In this document: in pieces, positions 43,823 through 54,068 of the stretch | Numbering within the stretch: the stretch's first letter is position 1 | Layout: each line of letters begins with the position of its first letter | Origin: Porphyra umbilicalis | Lineage: Eukaryota > Rhodophyta > Bangiophyceae > Bangiales > Bangiaceae | Length of the DNA: 64,000 bases | Assembly: GCA_002049455.2 (NCBI GenBank) | Contig: KV918878.1 | Span: forward strand, 62,001-126,000 | Reading direction: 5' to 3' | Position numbers and translations under genes: made by a program | The notes under the pieces: model-generated | What the model was told of the DNA's origin: nothing | Database searches by the model: none | Seen by the model: the letters and a program-made list of their open reading frames with translations, nothing else

Positions 43823-44423
43823 GGCGCCGGTGGGCGTTGGGCGACACGCAAAGGGGAGAAGTATTAGAGGGGGAAAGAGAAGGAAAGGAGAAAAAAGGGA
43901 AGAAGAAGGCGCGTGATGAACGAGGGAAGGACAAAGAAGTGCTCGGGCGGCAGGGCGGCTGCGGCCAGCAGATGGTTGGGATGGGGGCACACTCCGACAG
44001 AGGACGACAAACACCGTCGACGGCGTCCTCGGGGCATGGCAAAAAAGAAATGCTGTGAGCACCTGGGGTGCCACTTGATAACTTAACATGCAAGTCCTTC
44101 ATGCGGCTTCTCACCAGTATGATCCCGTCTGTCGCCGCGGTCATGGCCAAGACGCCGTAGAGACGTCTCTACCGCGTCCCGCCATTGGGACGCCGTCAGC
44201 TTCCTCGACACGACCACGTTCGCTCTATTGTGGTTGCGCCGACTTGCTTTGCAGCCATTCCCCCTACTTTTTATCAAGCCTGACTCGTCGCTTGCTCCCC
44301 CCGCTTCCCTAGCCTCCTCGACGGCGGCCGCGGTAGCTGCCGCCGCCTGTCACGACCCCGCCCCCGCTTCCTTCCCCTTGCTCTCACAACTCTCCCCCGC
44401 CTCTTCCTCCCCCGGTGCCCCCC
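43823..44423. promoter_or_regulatory. Shared upstream region of two divergent small genes
   Basis: Lies between the UPF0390 (-) and mS37-like (+) starts. A purine-rich stretch (GAGAAGGAAAGGAG around 43,870-43,910) and a pyrimidine-rich stretch just before 44,424 are visible. No defined promoter motif. Bidirectional promoter is inferred from position only. Confidence 0.3.
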
Positions 44424-44693
44424 ATGGGAGGTCGCACATTTCGCCAACCGCGCCTCCCCAAGCGCTCCGTCATTGAGCGCCTGACGGCCACGACCGCCCC
44501 CTGCGTGGCAGAAACGACGGCGCTGCTGGCGGCGCTCAAGGCCAACGGCTTTGACGACCGGCGGGTGGCGGCCGAGATGGGCGCCCTCCGCGCGTGCATG
44601 GCCTCTACTAGCGCGGGCGCGGCGGGCGGCAAGACGCAAAAGAGCAGCGTTTTTTACCACCTGAAGCGCTTGTACTACATGCAGCGGCGGTAG
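44424..44693 (+). CDS. mS37 (Mrp10/CHCHD1)-like mitoribosomal protein
   Basis: An 89-residue protein starting MGGRTFRQPRLPKRSVIERL. The basic Pro-rich start, central CHCH-type helices and C-terminal KSSVFYHLKRLYYMQRR correspond to Mrp10/mS37, whose end reads K-x-x-x-INYHL-R. mS37 is a small-subunit protein of the mitochondrial ribosome, normally with four cysteines in two CX9C motifs. Here only the outer pair remains (C27 in TTAPCVAETTALLAAL and C58 in EMGALRACMAS); the inner two positions are not cysteine. The upstream GTG in frame is ignored in favour of the ATG at 44,424 preceded by a pyrimidine tract. Similarity is short, so confidence is moderate. Confidence 0.65.
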   Translation: MGGRTFRQPRLPKRSVIERLTATTAPCVAETTALLAALKANGFDDRRVAAEMGALRACMASTSAGAAGGKTQKSSVFYHLKRLYYMQRR

Positions 44694-44696
44694 GGG

Positions 44697-45068
44697 GCGG
44701 CCTTGGGCGGGACGGTGAGTGGGGCGGCGGAGCGCGCGCGCACGGAGCGTGCAACAGTGGATGGGTGTTTCGTATGCCGTGGCATGCGGGCGGGTGTCCG
44801 TGGTGGCGGTTGCACCCGTGGCGGACAAGGTGGCAGCTGTGGCGAACGGGGGGAGCAGGCCGTGGTGGGGTCGGACATGGCGGTCACCGTGAAGACAAGA
44901 AAACCACGACTGTCGTGCCATGCGGGGGTAGTGACGGGGGCCGTCGCACCGTTGATGAGGAATTCGTCCAGTCATGCAAGACAAGCGAAGGAGGAACGCG
45001 CTCAAGAACCAAAAAAAAAAAAAAGACAAGCATCAAGCTTCCGGCGGTACAACTCTGGCCGGAGCGCC
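44697..45068. other. Intergenic region between convergent genes
   Basis: Contains an A12-13 run near 45,011-45,023. No gene supported. Confidence 0.45.
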
Positions 45069-45923
45069 CTAGAACTCAGAGCCAAACAACGCAGCCGACA
45101 GCTTCATAAACACCTTGTCGACCAAGTAGATGCCGCCTGACGAGAGAACAATGGACGCCACCACAATGCCGAGGATCTGCCCCACGCGCTGCGTCGCTGG
45201 CCAGTCGACCACGTCAAACTCCCCCCGCACGGCGGACAGGAAGCCGGTCGCCTTTTGCACCGGCCCGTCGGCCACCGCCTCGTCCGCGTCGGCCGCCGGC
45301 GCGTCCGCAGCCAGCCGCTTGGCCGCGTCCGACGCCATCTGATCCATCGCCGCCGCCGCCGCCGCCGCCTCGTCGTCGGCCGCGGCCGGCGCGGCGGCGG
45401 GGGCCTTGAGGGACGACAGCGACGGCAGGGCCACGGCGGGGCGGTCAGCCGAGGGCGCCTTTTTGGACCGCCTCGACGAGGACGACCGCGACGACGAGGA
45501 AGACGATGACGTCTGGGCGCGGGGGGGAGGGGGGATGGCCTCGGGCACGAGCTCCGAGTCGGCCGGCGCCGACGGGATGCCGAGGCTCTCCTCCGCGTTG
45601 CCGCCCTTTTTGTTGACCAGGGCGGCCTTGAGGGTGCGCCTGCCGCCGCCGCTGCCACCGCCACCACCGCCCGCCCGCCGTACGGGAGCCGTCCCAGGGG
45701 CGGCGAGCGGCGACGCGCGGCGGCCGCCGGGAAGGCGCGCGCGGCCGCGAGACGCCCAGCCACCCGCACGCGACGCGGCGGCGGCGGCGGTGGCGGGGGG
45801 GGAGATGCCCGCGCGGGGGGTGACGCAGCACGGCCGGCCGCGCCCTGGGGGGGCGCCCGCGCCGATCGCCGCGGGCGCCGCGAAGGCGGCCGACGGCCGG
45901 CCGGCGGGGGGGGTGGCGGCCAT
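45069..45923 (-). CDS. secE: Plastid SecE-type translocase subunit
   Basis: The last ~65 residues form a SecE domain: ATGFLSAVRGEFDVVDWP, ATQRVGQILGIVVASIVL and SGGIYLVDKVFMKLSAALFG, with the amphipathic helix, the WP hinge and a single membrane segment. SecE clamps SecY in the thylakoid or envelope Sec translocon. Met 45,923 starts MAATPPAGRPSAAFAAPAAI, an Ala/Arg/Ser-rich leader like a plastid transit peptide, so this is a nuclear gene for an organelle protein. Between leader and domain lie ~180 residues of low complexity, including a Ser run followed by RSKKAPSADRP and an Ala-rich acidic helix. The frame is intact over 284 codons. Upstream in-frame codons lack plastid-leader character and were left out. 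Confidence 0.85.
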   Translation of the reverse strand: MAATPPAGRPSAAFAAPAAIGAGAPPGRGRPCCVTPRAGISPPATAAAAASRAGGWASRGRARLPGGRRASPLAAPGTAPVRRAGGGGGGSGGGRRTLKAALVNKKGGNAEESLGIPSAPADSELVPEAIPPPPRAQTSSSSSSSRSSSSRRSKKAPSADRPAVALPSLSSLKAPAAAPAAADDEAAAAAAAMDQMASDAAKRLAADAPAADADEAVADGPVQKATGFLSAVRGEFDVVDWPATQRVGQILGIVVASIVLSSGGIYLVDKVFMKLSAALFGSEF

Positions 45924-46513
45924 GGCGACGGCGACGGCCGGGAACGGCGGGGGGGGAAACGGGGCAACGCGGCGGGGGGGGTGAGGGCGACGAGCAGAGG
46001 AAAAGTCAACAAAGGGAAAAGAGCGGACAGGGTGGGGGAGGGGAGAGCCGGTGCGACGGTTTGGGGGGGGGGCGGGGGGCGCAGGGGCCCGTGATGGCGA
46101 ACACGGCGCACCCCAGCGCCGGCGGCGACGGCCGCTGGTGGCGGACGCGTCCGAGTGGAGGCGGAGATGGCCCACCCGATCTCAGCGGCAGGGGCGCACG
46201 ACAGCGTTTCTTGTGATGAATTGCACACTTGACGCAGCAGGGGACGCTTGGCGCATTAAGTGGTCTGGCTGGACCACGAAAAGCCCTATCACCGCTCTTT
46301 CACCGCTATTTCACGGCGAGCGCGCATGGCAACAAAGAGCCGCGGAGACCGAGGCACGGACGGGCTGGATGGTCGGGCGGATACGACAGAACAAGCAGTA
46401 CAGTCCTTGGCAGGCACTTCTTCCGCGTGACATTCTCGCACAAAGCGAACAAACTCCGAACAGGACTCCCCCTTGGGGGACGCAGCATGCTCCAGCGGCT
46501 ATTGCGCCCGCTG
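45924..46513. other. Intergenic region upstream of secE
   Basis: G-rich and purine-rich on the plus strand (45,950-46,080). No gene supported. Confidence 0.4.
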
Positions 46514-47982
46514 TCAACCCCCAGCCCTGTCTACTCGAGGACTCCCACGGACCGTCGCGTCAGCCAGTCGGCCCATCGTCATCCTCCTCCTCCTCGTCGC
46601 GCCACCACCCCCCCCCAGCAGCCAATCAAGACGCCCCCGCGCCACCCGCCCGTGGTGCTCTGCCCGCGCGCCGACCTTCCCCCCAAACGCGGCAACGCGC
46701 CCCGGAAAGGCCGGGTCCGCCACCGTCTTGGCCGCCGACCGGAGGGCGCGCCACAGCTTGGTCACCGCCGCGCCATACGCGTCGACCGACGGGATGGCGT
46801 CGACGAGGTCCCCCACGCCGAGCGGCTCGGCCGCACCCCCACCCCCGCCGCCAGTGCCCGACACGCCGCTGCCGCGACCGCCGAGGCCGCCCAACCCGCC
46901 GCCGGTCGGGTCACTCAAGCCCGTGCCGCCCCCGACGCCGCGTCGGGAGGGGTCCACGGCCGCCCCCCCCCCCCGCCACCCCCCCCACCCCCCCACCGCC
47001 GCCCGTGGTGATGCTCACCCCAAACCAGCGGCCGCCAATCCACACCCCCGCGTGGCGGGTCACCTCCCCCGTCGTCGACGCAGCATCGGGCGGCGGGTGC
47101 CCGCCGACGCCGGCGCCACCCCCCCCGCCGCGTCGTCGGCGGCGGCAATCGCCGCCGCCGCCGCTGCCGCCGCCGACCGGGTGGCGGCGCCCTGGTCCGC
47201 GCCGGCGCCCTCGAGCGCCGCCGCGAGCACCTCCACGGCCGGCTCGCGGCGCCAGCCGCCGCCGACGCCCCCGCCGGCGGCCGTCGCCGCCGCCGCCGCG
47301 GCGCGCTCCACCGCCACCACCCGCCCGGCCACAACGGCGGGCGGCGACCGCCGGCACGCCAAGTAGGCGTCAAGGGCGCCGCGGCAGCTGCCGCCGCCGC
47401 GCGTCGATAGGCAGGCGCGGAGGGCTTCCACGCCCGCCGAGCACGGTGGGTCGGCCAAACCCGCGGCGGCGGTGCGGCGGAGGTCGGCCGCCTCCGCGTC
47501 GGCGGCGGCCGCGGCGGCCGAGGCGGCGGCGGGGGCGCCGCCGCCGCCCAGGGACGCGCCGCCGAGGCCGCCACCACCGCCGCTGGCGGGCACGGGGGGA
47601 AAGGGAAAGCCCCCCCACAGGCCCCCGCCGGCCGCTGTGGCGCCCCCGCCGTGGACGGCCGGGTGGCGGCGGCGGGCGGTGCGGCGGAGGCACGTGTCGA
47701 CGAGCCCCGTGGCTGACGCAAAGGAGGAGGAGCGGCGGCCGCCTTGGCGTTGGAGAGTCAAGGCGAGCCAAATGTGGGGCTCACACGGGCACGCCGACAG
47801 GGCGGCGCGGTCCGCCTCGGAGAGGTCGTCGAGGGGGGACGGCGGGGGAGGCGAGGACGTCGGGGGGGGGGGGCGCCGTGGGAGGAGGTGGCGACGGTGG
47901 TGGCGGTGGTGGGGGGGTGGGGCTACGGGGGGAAGAGGGGGAGGCGGGGGATGGCGGGAGGGGGGACGCCGACCGCTGCCAT
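46514..47982 (-). CDS. Twin-CX9C (CHCH-like) protein of unknown function
   Basis: From Met 47,982 a Pro-rich leader reaches DDLSEADRAALSACPCEPHI and RSSSFASATGLVDTCLRR. After a Gly/Ala-rich spacer comes CSAGVEALRACLSTRGGGSC RGALDAYLAC: two exact C-x9-C pairs separated by 8 residues (47,443-47,354), the CHCH fold of mitochondrial intermembrane-space proteins oxidised by Mia40. Downstream, in shifted registers, are GEVTRHAGVWIGGRWFGVSI and LVDAIPSVDAYGAAVTKLWR ALRSAAKTVADPAFPGRVA, to TGA at 46,514. Register changes fall at G/C runs near 47,870, 47,110 and 46,965. I do not recognise the family. Mitochondrial location is inferred from the cysteines only, and the N-terminal CPC and C-terminal WIGGRWFGV segments are unusual for CHCH proteins. 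Confidence 0.5.
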
Positions 47983-48239
47983 CGAAGAATCAAGTGGCGG
48001 AGCGACGGGGCGAGAGCGAGTCGCGTCGGGCCCGAGCGGCAGGTGGCTCTTGAAGCGCAACACAGGTACGACACGAGGTAAAAACAAAGACAAGGAAGAG
48101 TAAGAAGAGGACGATGACACGAATGACTTCGAAGGAGCGGAGGTACTCACGCCGAGGGATGCGGTGCGGGGGTGGTGACCAGCGCGGTCGCCGTCAACGA
48201 TGGTTCGGGGGGGCCTTCCATGGCGAAGGCTGTTCAAGG
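47983..48239. other. Upstream flank of the twin-CX9C gene
   Basis: Short spacer between that gene and the hAT-like MITE. Nothing further seen. Confidence 0.35.
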
Positions 48240-48638
48240 TAGGGTTGCACACGACGCCCCTGATTTAGGGGCGCCAGGGGCGCGCGACGAATAAGACGCC
48301 TTAATAAGACGCCTTACTGACGCCCCAATAGGCAGCCAAAACGCCTTACGACGCCTGAAGTAGCACCCCCAAGTTTTCGCAGTACATTCTAAGTGGCATC
48401 CATATTGTGCACTCATTTGTCATTTTTGAGTCAAAACTAGGTGCCTGGCCCCAACCAAGTTGCACAGCCGCCACCTGCTGAAGCATGTAGTCCCCCCTGA
48501 AATCAAGATCTTCGCGACGCCTTGCTGACGCCCTTTTGAGTTTGGGCGTTAGGGGGGCACGACGCCCAAATGACGCCCTGGTGAAGGACACCCTGACGCC
48601 CTTAACCACCCCCTGGGCGTTCTGACCAACCCTAGCTA
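48240..48638. mobile_element. 399-bp hAT-like MITE
   Basis: Starts TAGGGTTGCAC and ends AACCCTAGCTA, with 7-8-bp inverted ends, flanked by a perfect 8-bp duplication GTTCAAGG (48,232-48,239 and 48,639-48,646). An 8-bp duplication and TAGGG-type ends are the hAT superfamily signature. The interior is less GC-rich than its surroundings and carries repeats of GACGCC and AAGACGCCTTA. No coding region. It lies in the shared upstream region of two divergent genes. Confidence 0.65.
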
Positions 48639-48646
48639 GTTCAAGG

Positions 48647-49151
48647 CATGAACTTCAAGCCGTCTGGACACGGCCTCCAGTGCTGTAATGTCAGCTGCCC
48701 ATGAAAAGTAATCGGTGATTTTCTGCAGGCTCGCAAGTCCTTCTGAAAGTTGTCTAATTTGTCATCGTACAGTACGGGATCAACAGACGGAACTGAGAAG
48801 ACCTGGCACATTCCACTCGTCTTCCTGCGGGTGGCTCGCTGCTCGCACCAAGCTGCGACGGTCTGCCTCTCTGCGGGGTGCGGGCGGCCCCCTGGGCGTG
48901 GCGGGCCGCGATGCCAGCGGTAACCCAAGGCGCTCCTCTTCTCTTCCTTCAAAACCATCCTCCACTCGCTGCTCCTGGTTGAACAACCTCATCCCCGCCG
49001 CCGCCCTTCCTGTTTCGACGGCCCACGCTGAAGCGGCTCGGCGCAGTCGTGCATACCTGTGTGTGGTCAACGCCACGCCTATGCTCTGACTCACCTCGTC
49101 TCCCTCAAGCGCGTGCTTGCCCTTTTTCCTGTGTTTCTTTCTTGCCGTCCC
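48647..49151. other. Upstream region of the E2 gene
   Basis: 5' flank. The E2 frame is open back to an earlier ATG at 49,059 but with no targeting character. No other gene supported. Confidence 0.4.
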
Positions 49152-50918
49152 ATGGCGGTCCACCGGCTCCCAGCCGCTACCCTCTCGGTCGCCGCCGGCG
49201 CGGTCGGCTTGGGCTCGAGGCAGGCCCCCCGCCAGACGGTTGTGCCGGTGGCACTGGCACGGCGACGACTAGTCAGCAGCCCATCTCAACCAGTCACAAC
49301 CGGTAGGGGTTCTCCATCCCTCTGGTGGGTGGCCCGGGCGGGGTACTGCTCCGCCGCCGGCCCCGCACTTGCCGCCACAGCTGGTGCTGCTGCTTCCGCT
49401 CACCCGGTTCGACTGTTCCGTGCTCCTCACCGCCCCTTATTTGAAGACAGGTGCGCTCTCTCCACCAGCGCATCTCCCCCTGCGGACCCACCCACCTCGG
49501 ACGGCAAGCCCTTCCTGCTTGCCGACATTGGCGAAGGCATTGCAACCGTGTCGGTGGTTTCATGGAAGGTCGCTGACGGCGACGTGGTCGCGGCGTTTGA
49601 CCCGCTGGTGGAGGTGGCGTCGGACAAGGCGTCGGTGGAGATTACCGCCCCCTGGGGAGGGGTCGTCCGCCGGCGGGCAGTGGCTGACGGAGAGGTCGCC
49701 AAGGTTGGCGAGCCACTGTGTTGGATTGACGGCGGGGACGGGGCGGGCGGGGGAGGGGGCAAGACGAGCGCCGCGGCTGGGAGCTCGTCCAACGGGGCTG
49801 GCGACGCGAGTGTTGAAAGTACAGGAACGACCGACGCAAAGGACGGCGGCGTTGCTCCCGTTGCCAACGGCGGGGCCACCACTGCCAACGCCGCTGCGGG
49901 CCCCACCCGGGTATTGGCGGCGCCCGCTGTGCGGCGTCGCGCCCGGGATGCCGGAGTGGACCTGTCGCAGGTCGATGGCAGCGGCCCTGGAGGGCGGGTG
50001 TTGGCCGCAGACGTGACGCGGGTGGCCGCCGCCCGCGACGGCGTCACCGCGCCTGCGGTCACCCCCGCCGCCACTGGTGCGGCGCAGACCAGCACGCACC
50101 CCAACGACGGAGATAGCGTGTCTCGGGTGCCCCTCACGCTTGTGCGGGCGGCCATGGTGCGCTCCATGACCGAAGCGGCGGCCATCCCCCACCTGCGCCT
50201 CATCACCCCCGTGGACGTGACGGCGCTCGTCGGCTTGCGGCGGCGGCTCAACACGTCGCTGGCGGGGACCCCCCCCCCGGACGCTTCAGCGTCCGACGCG
50301 GCCGCCAAACTCACCTACCTCCCCTTCTTCCTCCGCGCCACGTCCATGGCGCTCACGGCCCACCCCGACCTCAACGCCACCTTCCCCGCCCCCCACGACG
50401 CGGTGCACGTGCACGGGCGTCACCACATTTCGGTGGCCGTCGACACCCCGGCGGGGCTGTACGTGCCGACCGTGCGCGACGCGGGGGGGCGGAGCCTGCG
50501 GGGCCTCGCGGCCGAGGTCGCCCGCCTGGCCGCCGCCGCGGGCGCCGGCCGTTTGGGCGTGGCCGAGGGCGGCGGCGGCACCGTCGCGCTGTCCAACATT
50601 GGCGCCTTGGGCGGCGGCCGTGCGCCGCCTCCGCCGCCGGCCGACGCGGGCCACGACGGTGCCGGGGCGGCGGCGGGCCCAGCGGGCGGGATGGTCGGCC
50701 TGCCGCTCTTGCTGCCGCCGCAGGTGCTCATTGGCGCCGTTGGCGACGTGGTGTGGGAGGCGGCCCTGACGGCGGGCGGGGGGGTGACCCGCCGGGCGGT
50801 CGTGCAGGTGTGTTGGGCGGCCGACCACCGGGTGGTCGAGGGGGGGGCCGTCGCCCGCTTTGCTGCGACGTGGCGGGCGCTCGTCGAGTGCCCCGAGCGG
50901 CTGCTGTTGGGGGAGTGA
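49152..50918 (+). CDS. DBT: Branched-chain 2-oxoacid dehydrogenase E2 (dihydrolipoyl acyltransferase)
   Basis: E2 core of the mitochondrial branched-chain ketoacid dehydrogenase, which transfers acyl groups from Leu/Ile/Val catabolism to CoA. Met 49,152 starts MAVHRLPAATLSVAAGAVGL, a basic, acid-free leader suited to mitochondrial import. Lipoyl domain (~residues 118-195): FLLADIGEGIATVSVVSWKV and VEVASDKASVEITAPWGGVV with the lipoylated Lys in DKA. The FLLADIGEG start favours the branched-chain over the pyruvate enzyme. Peripheral-subunit-binding domain: VLAAPAVRRRARDAGVDLSQ VDGSGPGGRVLAADV. Catalytic domain: LTLVRAAMVRSMTEAAAIPH, PFFLRATSMALTAHPDLNAT, HHISVAVDTPAGLYVPTVRD and CWAADHRVVEGGAVARFA. 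The usual HxxxDG is HRVVEG here. 588 codons, one exon, frame intact. Confidence 0.9.
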   Translation: MAVHRLPAATLSVAAGAVGLGSRQAPRQTVVPVALARRRLVSSPSQPVTTGRGSPSLWWVARAGYCSAAGPALAATAGAAASAHPVRLFRAPHRPLFEDRCALSTSASPPADPPTSDGKPFLLADIGEGIATVSVVSWKVADGDVVAAFDPLVEVASDKASVEITAPWGGVVRRRAVADGEVAKVGEPLCWIDGGDGAGGGGGKTSAAAGSSSNGAGDASVESTGTTDAKDGGVAPVANGGATTANAAAGPTRVLAAPAVRRRARDAGVDLSQVDGSGPGGRVLAADVTRVAAARDGVTAPAVTPAATGAAQTSTHPNDGDSVSRVPLTLVRAAMVRSMTEAAAIPHLRLITPVDVTALVGLRRRLNTSLAGTPPPDASASDAAAKLTYLPFFLRATSMALTAHPDLNATFPAPHDAVHVHGRHHISVAVDTPAGLYVPTVRDAGGRSLRGLAAEVARLAAAAGAGRLGVAEGGGGTVALSNIGALGGGRAPPPPPADAGHDGAGAAAGPAGGMVGLPLLLPPQVLIGAVGDVVWEAALTAGGGVTRRAVVQVCWAADHRVVEGGAVARFAATWRALVECPERLLLGE

Positions 50919-51723
50919 GAGCGGGCGCCGGCGGCGGGCTGGCCAGGAAATTCTGGCGGCTGGCATGGCCACACTCTGGGGATGGCGCAGCTGTAAAGCG
51001 GCCTCCCTGTTTCCCGCCCGGCAGCACGACGCAGTAACAACTGACCGAGTGTGAGCAGTCTCTGCAAGACAGGCTGCAGTCCGCGTGTGGTGAGCTGACG
51101 ACTGCAAGTTGAGCGAGGCCCCTGCGCCTCGCCTGTCAGGACTGATGCATCAAGATTGTGCGAGCGCGCATGCCCATGGCAACAGAAGCCGACTGGACGC
51201 ACCAAGCCGTCGGCAGAAAACACCCAACACTGGAGGCAGAGCCGCTGAACACAGACGCGTGTACACAAGACAGCCCCATAAGCATGGGCATCGGGAAACA
51301 TGCAGAGCCGCATATAAGACAAAAAGTTGGACGGAACGCGGGACAAATGAAAAAAGACGAGAAAAGGGATAGGATGATGAACAGGGCGGCCACACAGCCA
51401 CACAGCGAGGTACAGAGACGTCTACACACGACAGCGGAACAGGGAAACAGTAAGAGCGGACGCCCCCCACCGGCGTGCACCGCTGCGCTGCACGCCTGAC
51501 GACAGACCCACCGACACCTCACGCGCGAGGGCGTGCGGCTGCGCGCGGCCATTGATCATACGGCACCTCCTGGCGCTGAGCGACGTGGCCCATCCCGGTA
51601 CGTGCCTCGCCACACCGGTGCGCCACACTGGCGCTCACAGCACGAAGCAAGCCAATTCTCATGACGGGGCCGAGATGTCGAGACGCGGCGCCAACCCCAC
51701 CGACACACGACCGCCGAGCGCGC
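50919..51723. other. Intergenic region between convergent genes
   Basis: 3' flanks of the E2 and first CK2 alpha gene. No gene supported. Confidence 0.45.
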
Positions 51724-53345
51724 TCAAGCAGACGCGACGCTCATCGAGTCGGGGTTCGCCGCCGTCGACGCCGTCCCCGCTGCTTTGCTGCCACCCCCAG
51801 TGGTAGTCGACCCAAATGCACCGGATGAACCTGGTGGTTGACCGTCGTCGTGTGCCACATCCCGCACTGTGTCAAAGAAGCGGTGCTGCATCGCCTCCCT
51901 TGCCGTAATCCGTTCCGCGGGGTCGTAGCGCAGCATGGAACGCAGCAAATCCAGCCCGTCGTCCACCACCAGGTGCCGGTTCTCATCGGTCACAAACCGC
52001 CTGAAGTCCTTGGGCGCGTGCGTCCCAATGGAGACCGTCAACTCCGTGCTCAACCGCAGCCCGTACTTCCGGAGGTACGCGGTAAGCTCCTCGGTGCCGA
52101 GTACACGCGCAATCTTGACGAGCTGGTCGGCGTTGTCCCGGCCGTGGAAGAGTGGTTCCCGCCGCAGCGTCATGCCGCCAAACACGCAGCCGAGCGACCA
52201 CAGATCCAGCGAGTAGTCATAGTCGGTCTGGTCGCACAGCAGCTCCGGGCCCTTGAAGTAGCGCGACGCCACGCGGACGTTGTACTCCTTGTTTGGGTGG
52301 TAAAACTCGGCCAGGCCCCAGTCGATCAACCGCAGCTTCCGGGCGGCGTGGTCGATCATAATGTTGTGGGCTTTGACGTCCCGATGCATCACGCCGTTGC
52401 GGTGAGCGAAGTCCAGCGCCCGCAGGATCTGGAACATGTAGTAGCGCACATCGTTCAGGGTGAACGTGGGGTAGAGGGTCTTGAACTCGGTGTTGTCGAC
52501 GTGTTCAAATACCAGCGACGGCACCTTGGATGCGGTGTCGCGCACAATGTCCAGCAACTGGATGACGTTGGTGCCGCCGTCCAAGCTCTGCAGGATTTTG
52601 ATTTCCCGCTTGATCTTCTTTTTCTTCACGGGCTTGAGGATCTTGATGACGACTGGCGAGTTGGTCGTGACGTCAATGCCCTGGAAGACGTCGCTGTACT
52701 TGCCCCGACCGACCTTTCGCACAATTTCGTAGCGGTCCTGCTCGCTTCTGTGGCAGCAAACAGTATCAATAGAGAAGGCCGCGAGCAAGCGAGCAAACAC
52801 CAAGAAGAGCACCAGCAAGAGCATAGAGTAACCAGAGAATAGGCACACCAAACAAACACACAAGCGGTCAGAACAGGGATTCAAATTCGACGGCGTCGAC
52901 AGACGGCGTCGACAGACAGCGACCAGTGACGACGCGCCACCACCCCACGTGTGCTCCCGCCGTGGACGCCACAATGAAACACAACGGACAGAGCGAAAGG
53001 CCCGTGACGCCAACAAGGAACAGCCGTAAGCCCCCCAATGGTTCGATCCCACCAAATCCCGAGGCAGGACACAACAAGACGACATGCGCGCACGACCACA
53101 TACCCCCAGTGGATGTTCATCGAATCATAGTCCCAGTAGGACGGCGGCCGGTCAACGTTGACGTCGGCATACACCCTCGAAACAGAGAAGACACCGTTGC
53201 GATCCTGCCGGGCTCGCCGCGCAGCCGACGGGGGCCCGGCCGGGCCCGCACCGCCGGGGTCATAACGAGGGACGGCGGCAACGACATCGGGGGGGACCCC
53301 GGCGGCCCCGCCTCCCGCCGCGGCGCTCCCCGCGGCCATTTGCAT
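51724..53345 (-). CDS. CKA: Casein kinase 2 catalytic (alpha) subunit, copy 1
   Basis: Two exons: 53,345-53,104 and 52,747-51,724, with a 356-bp intron (donor GTATGT, acceptor CCACAG). Joined length is divisible by three (421 residues). Exon 1 ends [27 protein letters not shown], the CK2 N-terminal segment. Exon 2 has the glycine loop [12 protein letters not shown], Lys in [18 protein letters not shown] (basic CK2 cluster), [12 protein letters not shown] (Ala replaces the usual Pro), [20 protein letters not shown] (CK2-type DWG and open activation segment), [22 protein letters not shown] and the CK2 insert [20 protein letters not shown]. The Gly/Ser/Thr-rich tail after [10 protein letters not shown] is copy-specific. 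Constitutively active acidophilic Ser/Thr kinase of nucleus and cytosol. Confidence 0.95.
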
Positions 53346-54068
53346 GGCTGCGCCTCAGCGCACACGGGCGACGGAGGGACCAGCAATGCGGGGCGCGACG
53401 ACTGGGCGGCAAGCACCCAAATCAGCCCCCCCCAACCACGCACCACACGCCAGGAGTGAAGGCGCCAACAAAGCGCCCGACGCCCGGTGTTGCCCAGCCG
53501 CGCCCCGAACGCGGAACTTCTGCAAACCGCTACAGCCAGCAGGAGCAATCGTTCGTCGCCCAGCGCGCCCGCGGGCAGTAGGACGCGGCGACACGGGCGC
53601 ACCGCCCGCGCGCCGTGAGGGCGGCGCGAGGGACGCAGGCAACGGCGGTGACTCCGCGACCGAGTCGCGCCCCGAGGCGGACTCCCGCGAATTCTGTGGC
53701 CGGCGCACACAAAGTCGCCTTGTTCCCTTGAGCGCCTCTAGCAAGCACACAGGGCTCGCTCAGCCAACATGAACCAGAGGGGGGCTACTTGTTGTCACAG
53801 TCAGCTAAATTCGGTGACGAGGTGTCCCAATACGCCTTCGATTGAACTAAACGTGGTCGTGCTCGAGCGATCGCGGTGCGCACCGCCGGAGCTTGCAAAC
53901 GTGTCCGTCTCGCGCCTCTTGCGGCTGACGTTGTTGCCGACGGGGTGCCGCACGCGGGCCTCGATCAGTTGCCTATCTATACACCCCCCGTCGAGTTGCG
54001 TCGGCCCGGTTTTCGCCGCCGTCCCCGCTGGCGCCACTGCCGTTGGACAACGTGCGTCGCTGCTCCCC
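53346..54068. promoter_or_regulatory. Bidirectional upstream region of the two CK2 alpha genes
   Basis: 723 bp between the two divergent starts. No TATA box is obvious in the parts nearest the genes. An AT-richer piece (53,800-53,880) lies closer to copy 2. Shared regulation is inferred from position only. Confidence 0.4.

Noticed and set aside
46051..48081. 676-codon plus-strand open frame
   Set aside because: Pro/Arg-rich shadow of the minus-strand twin-CX9C gene; no motif.
48240..48638. Interstitial telomere repeats (TAGGGTT/AACCCTA)
   Set aside because: Only one copy of the motif at each end; explained better as hAT-like inverted ends with an 8-bp duplication.
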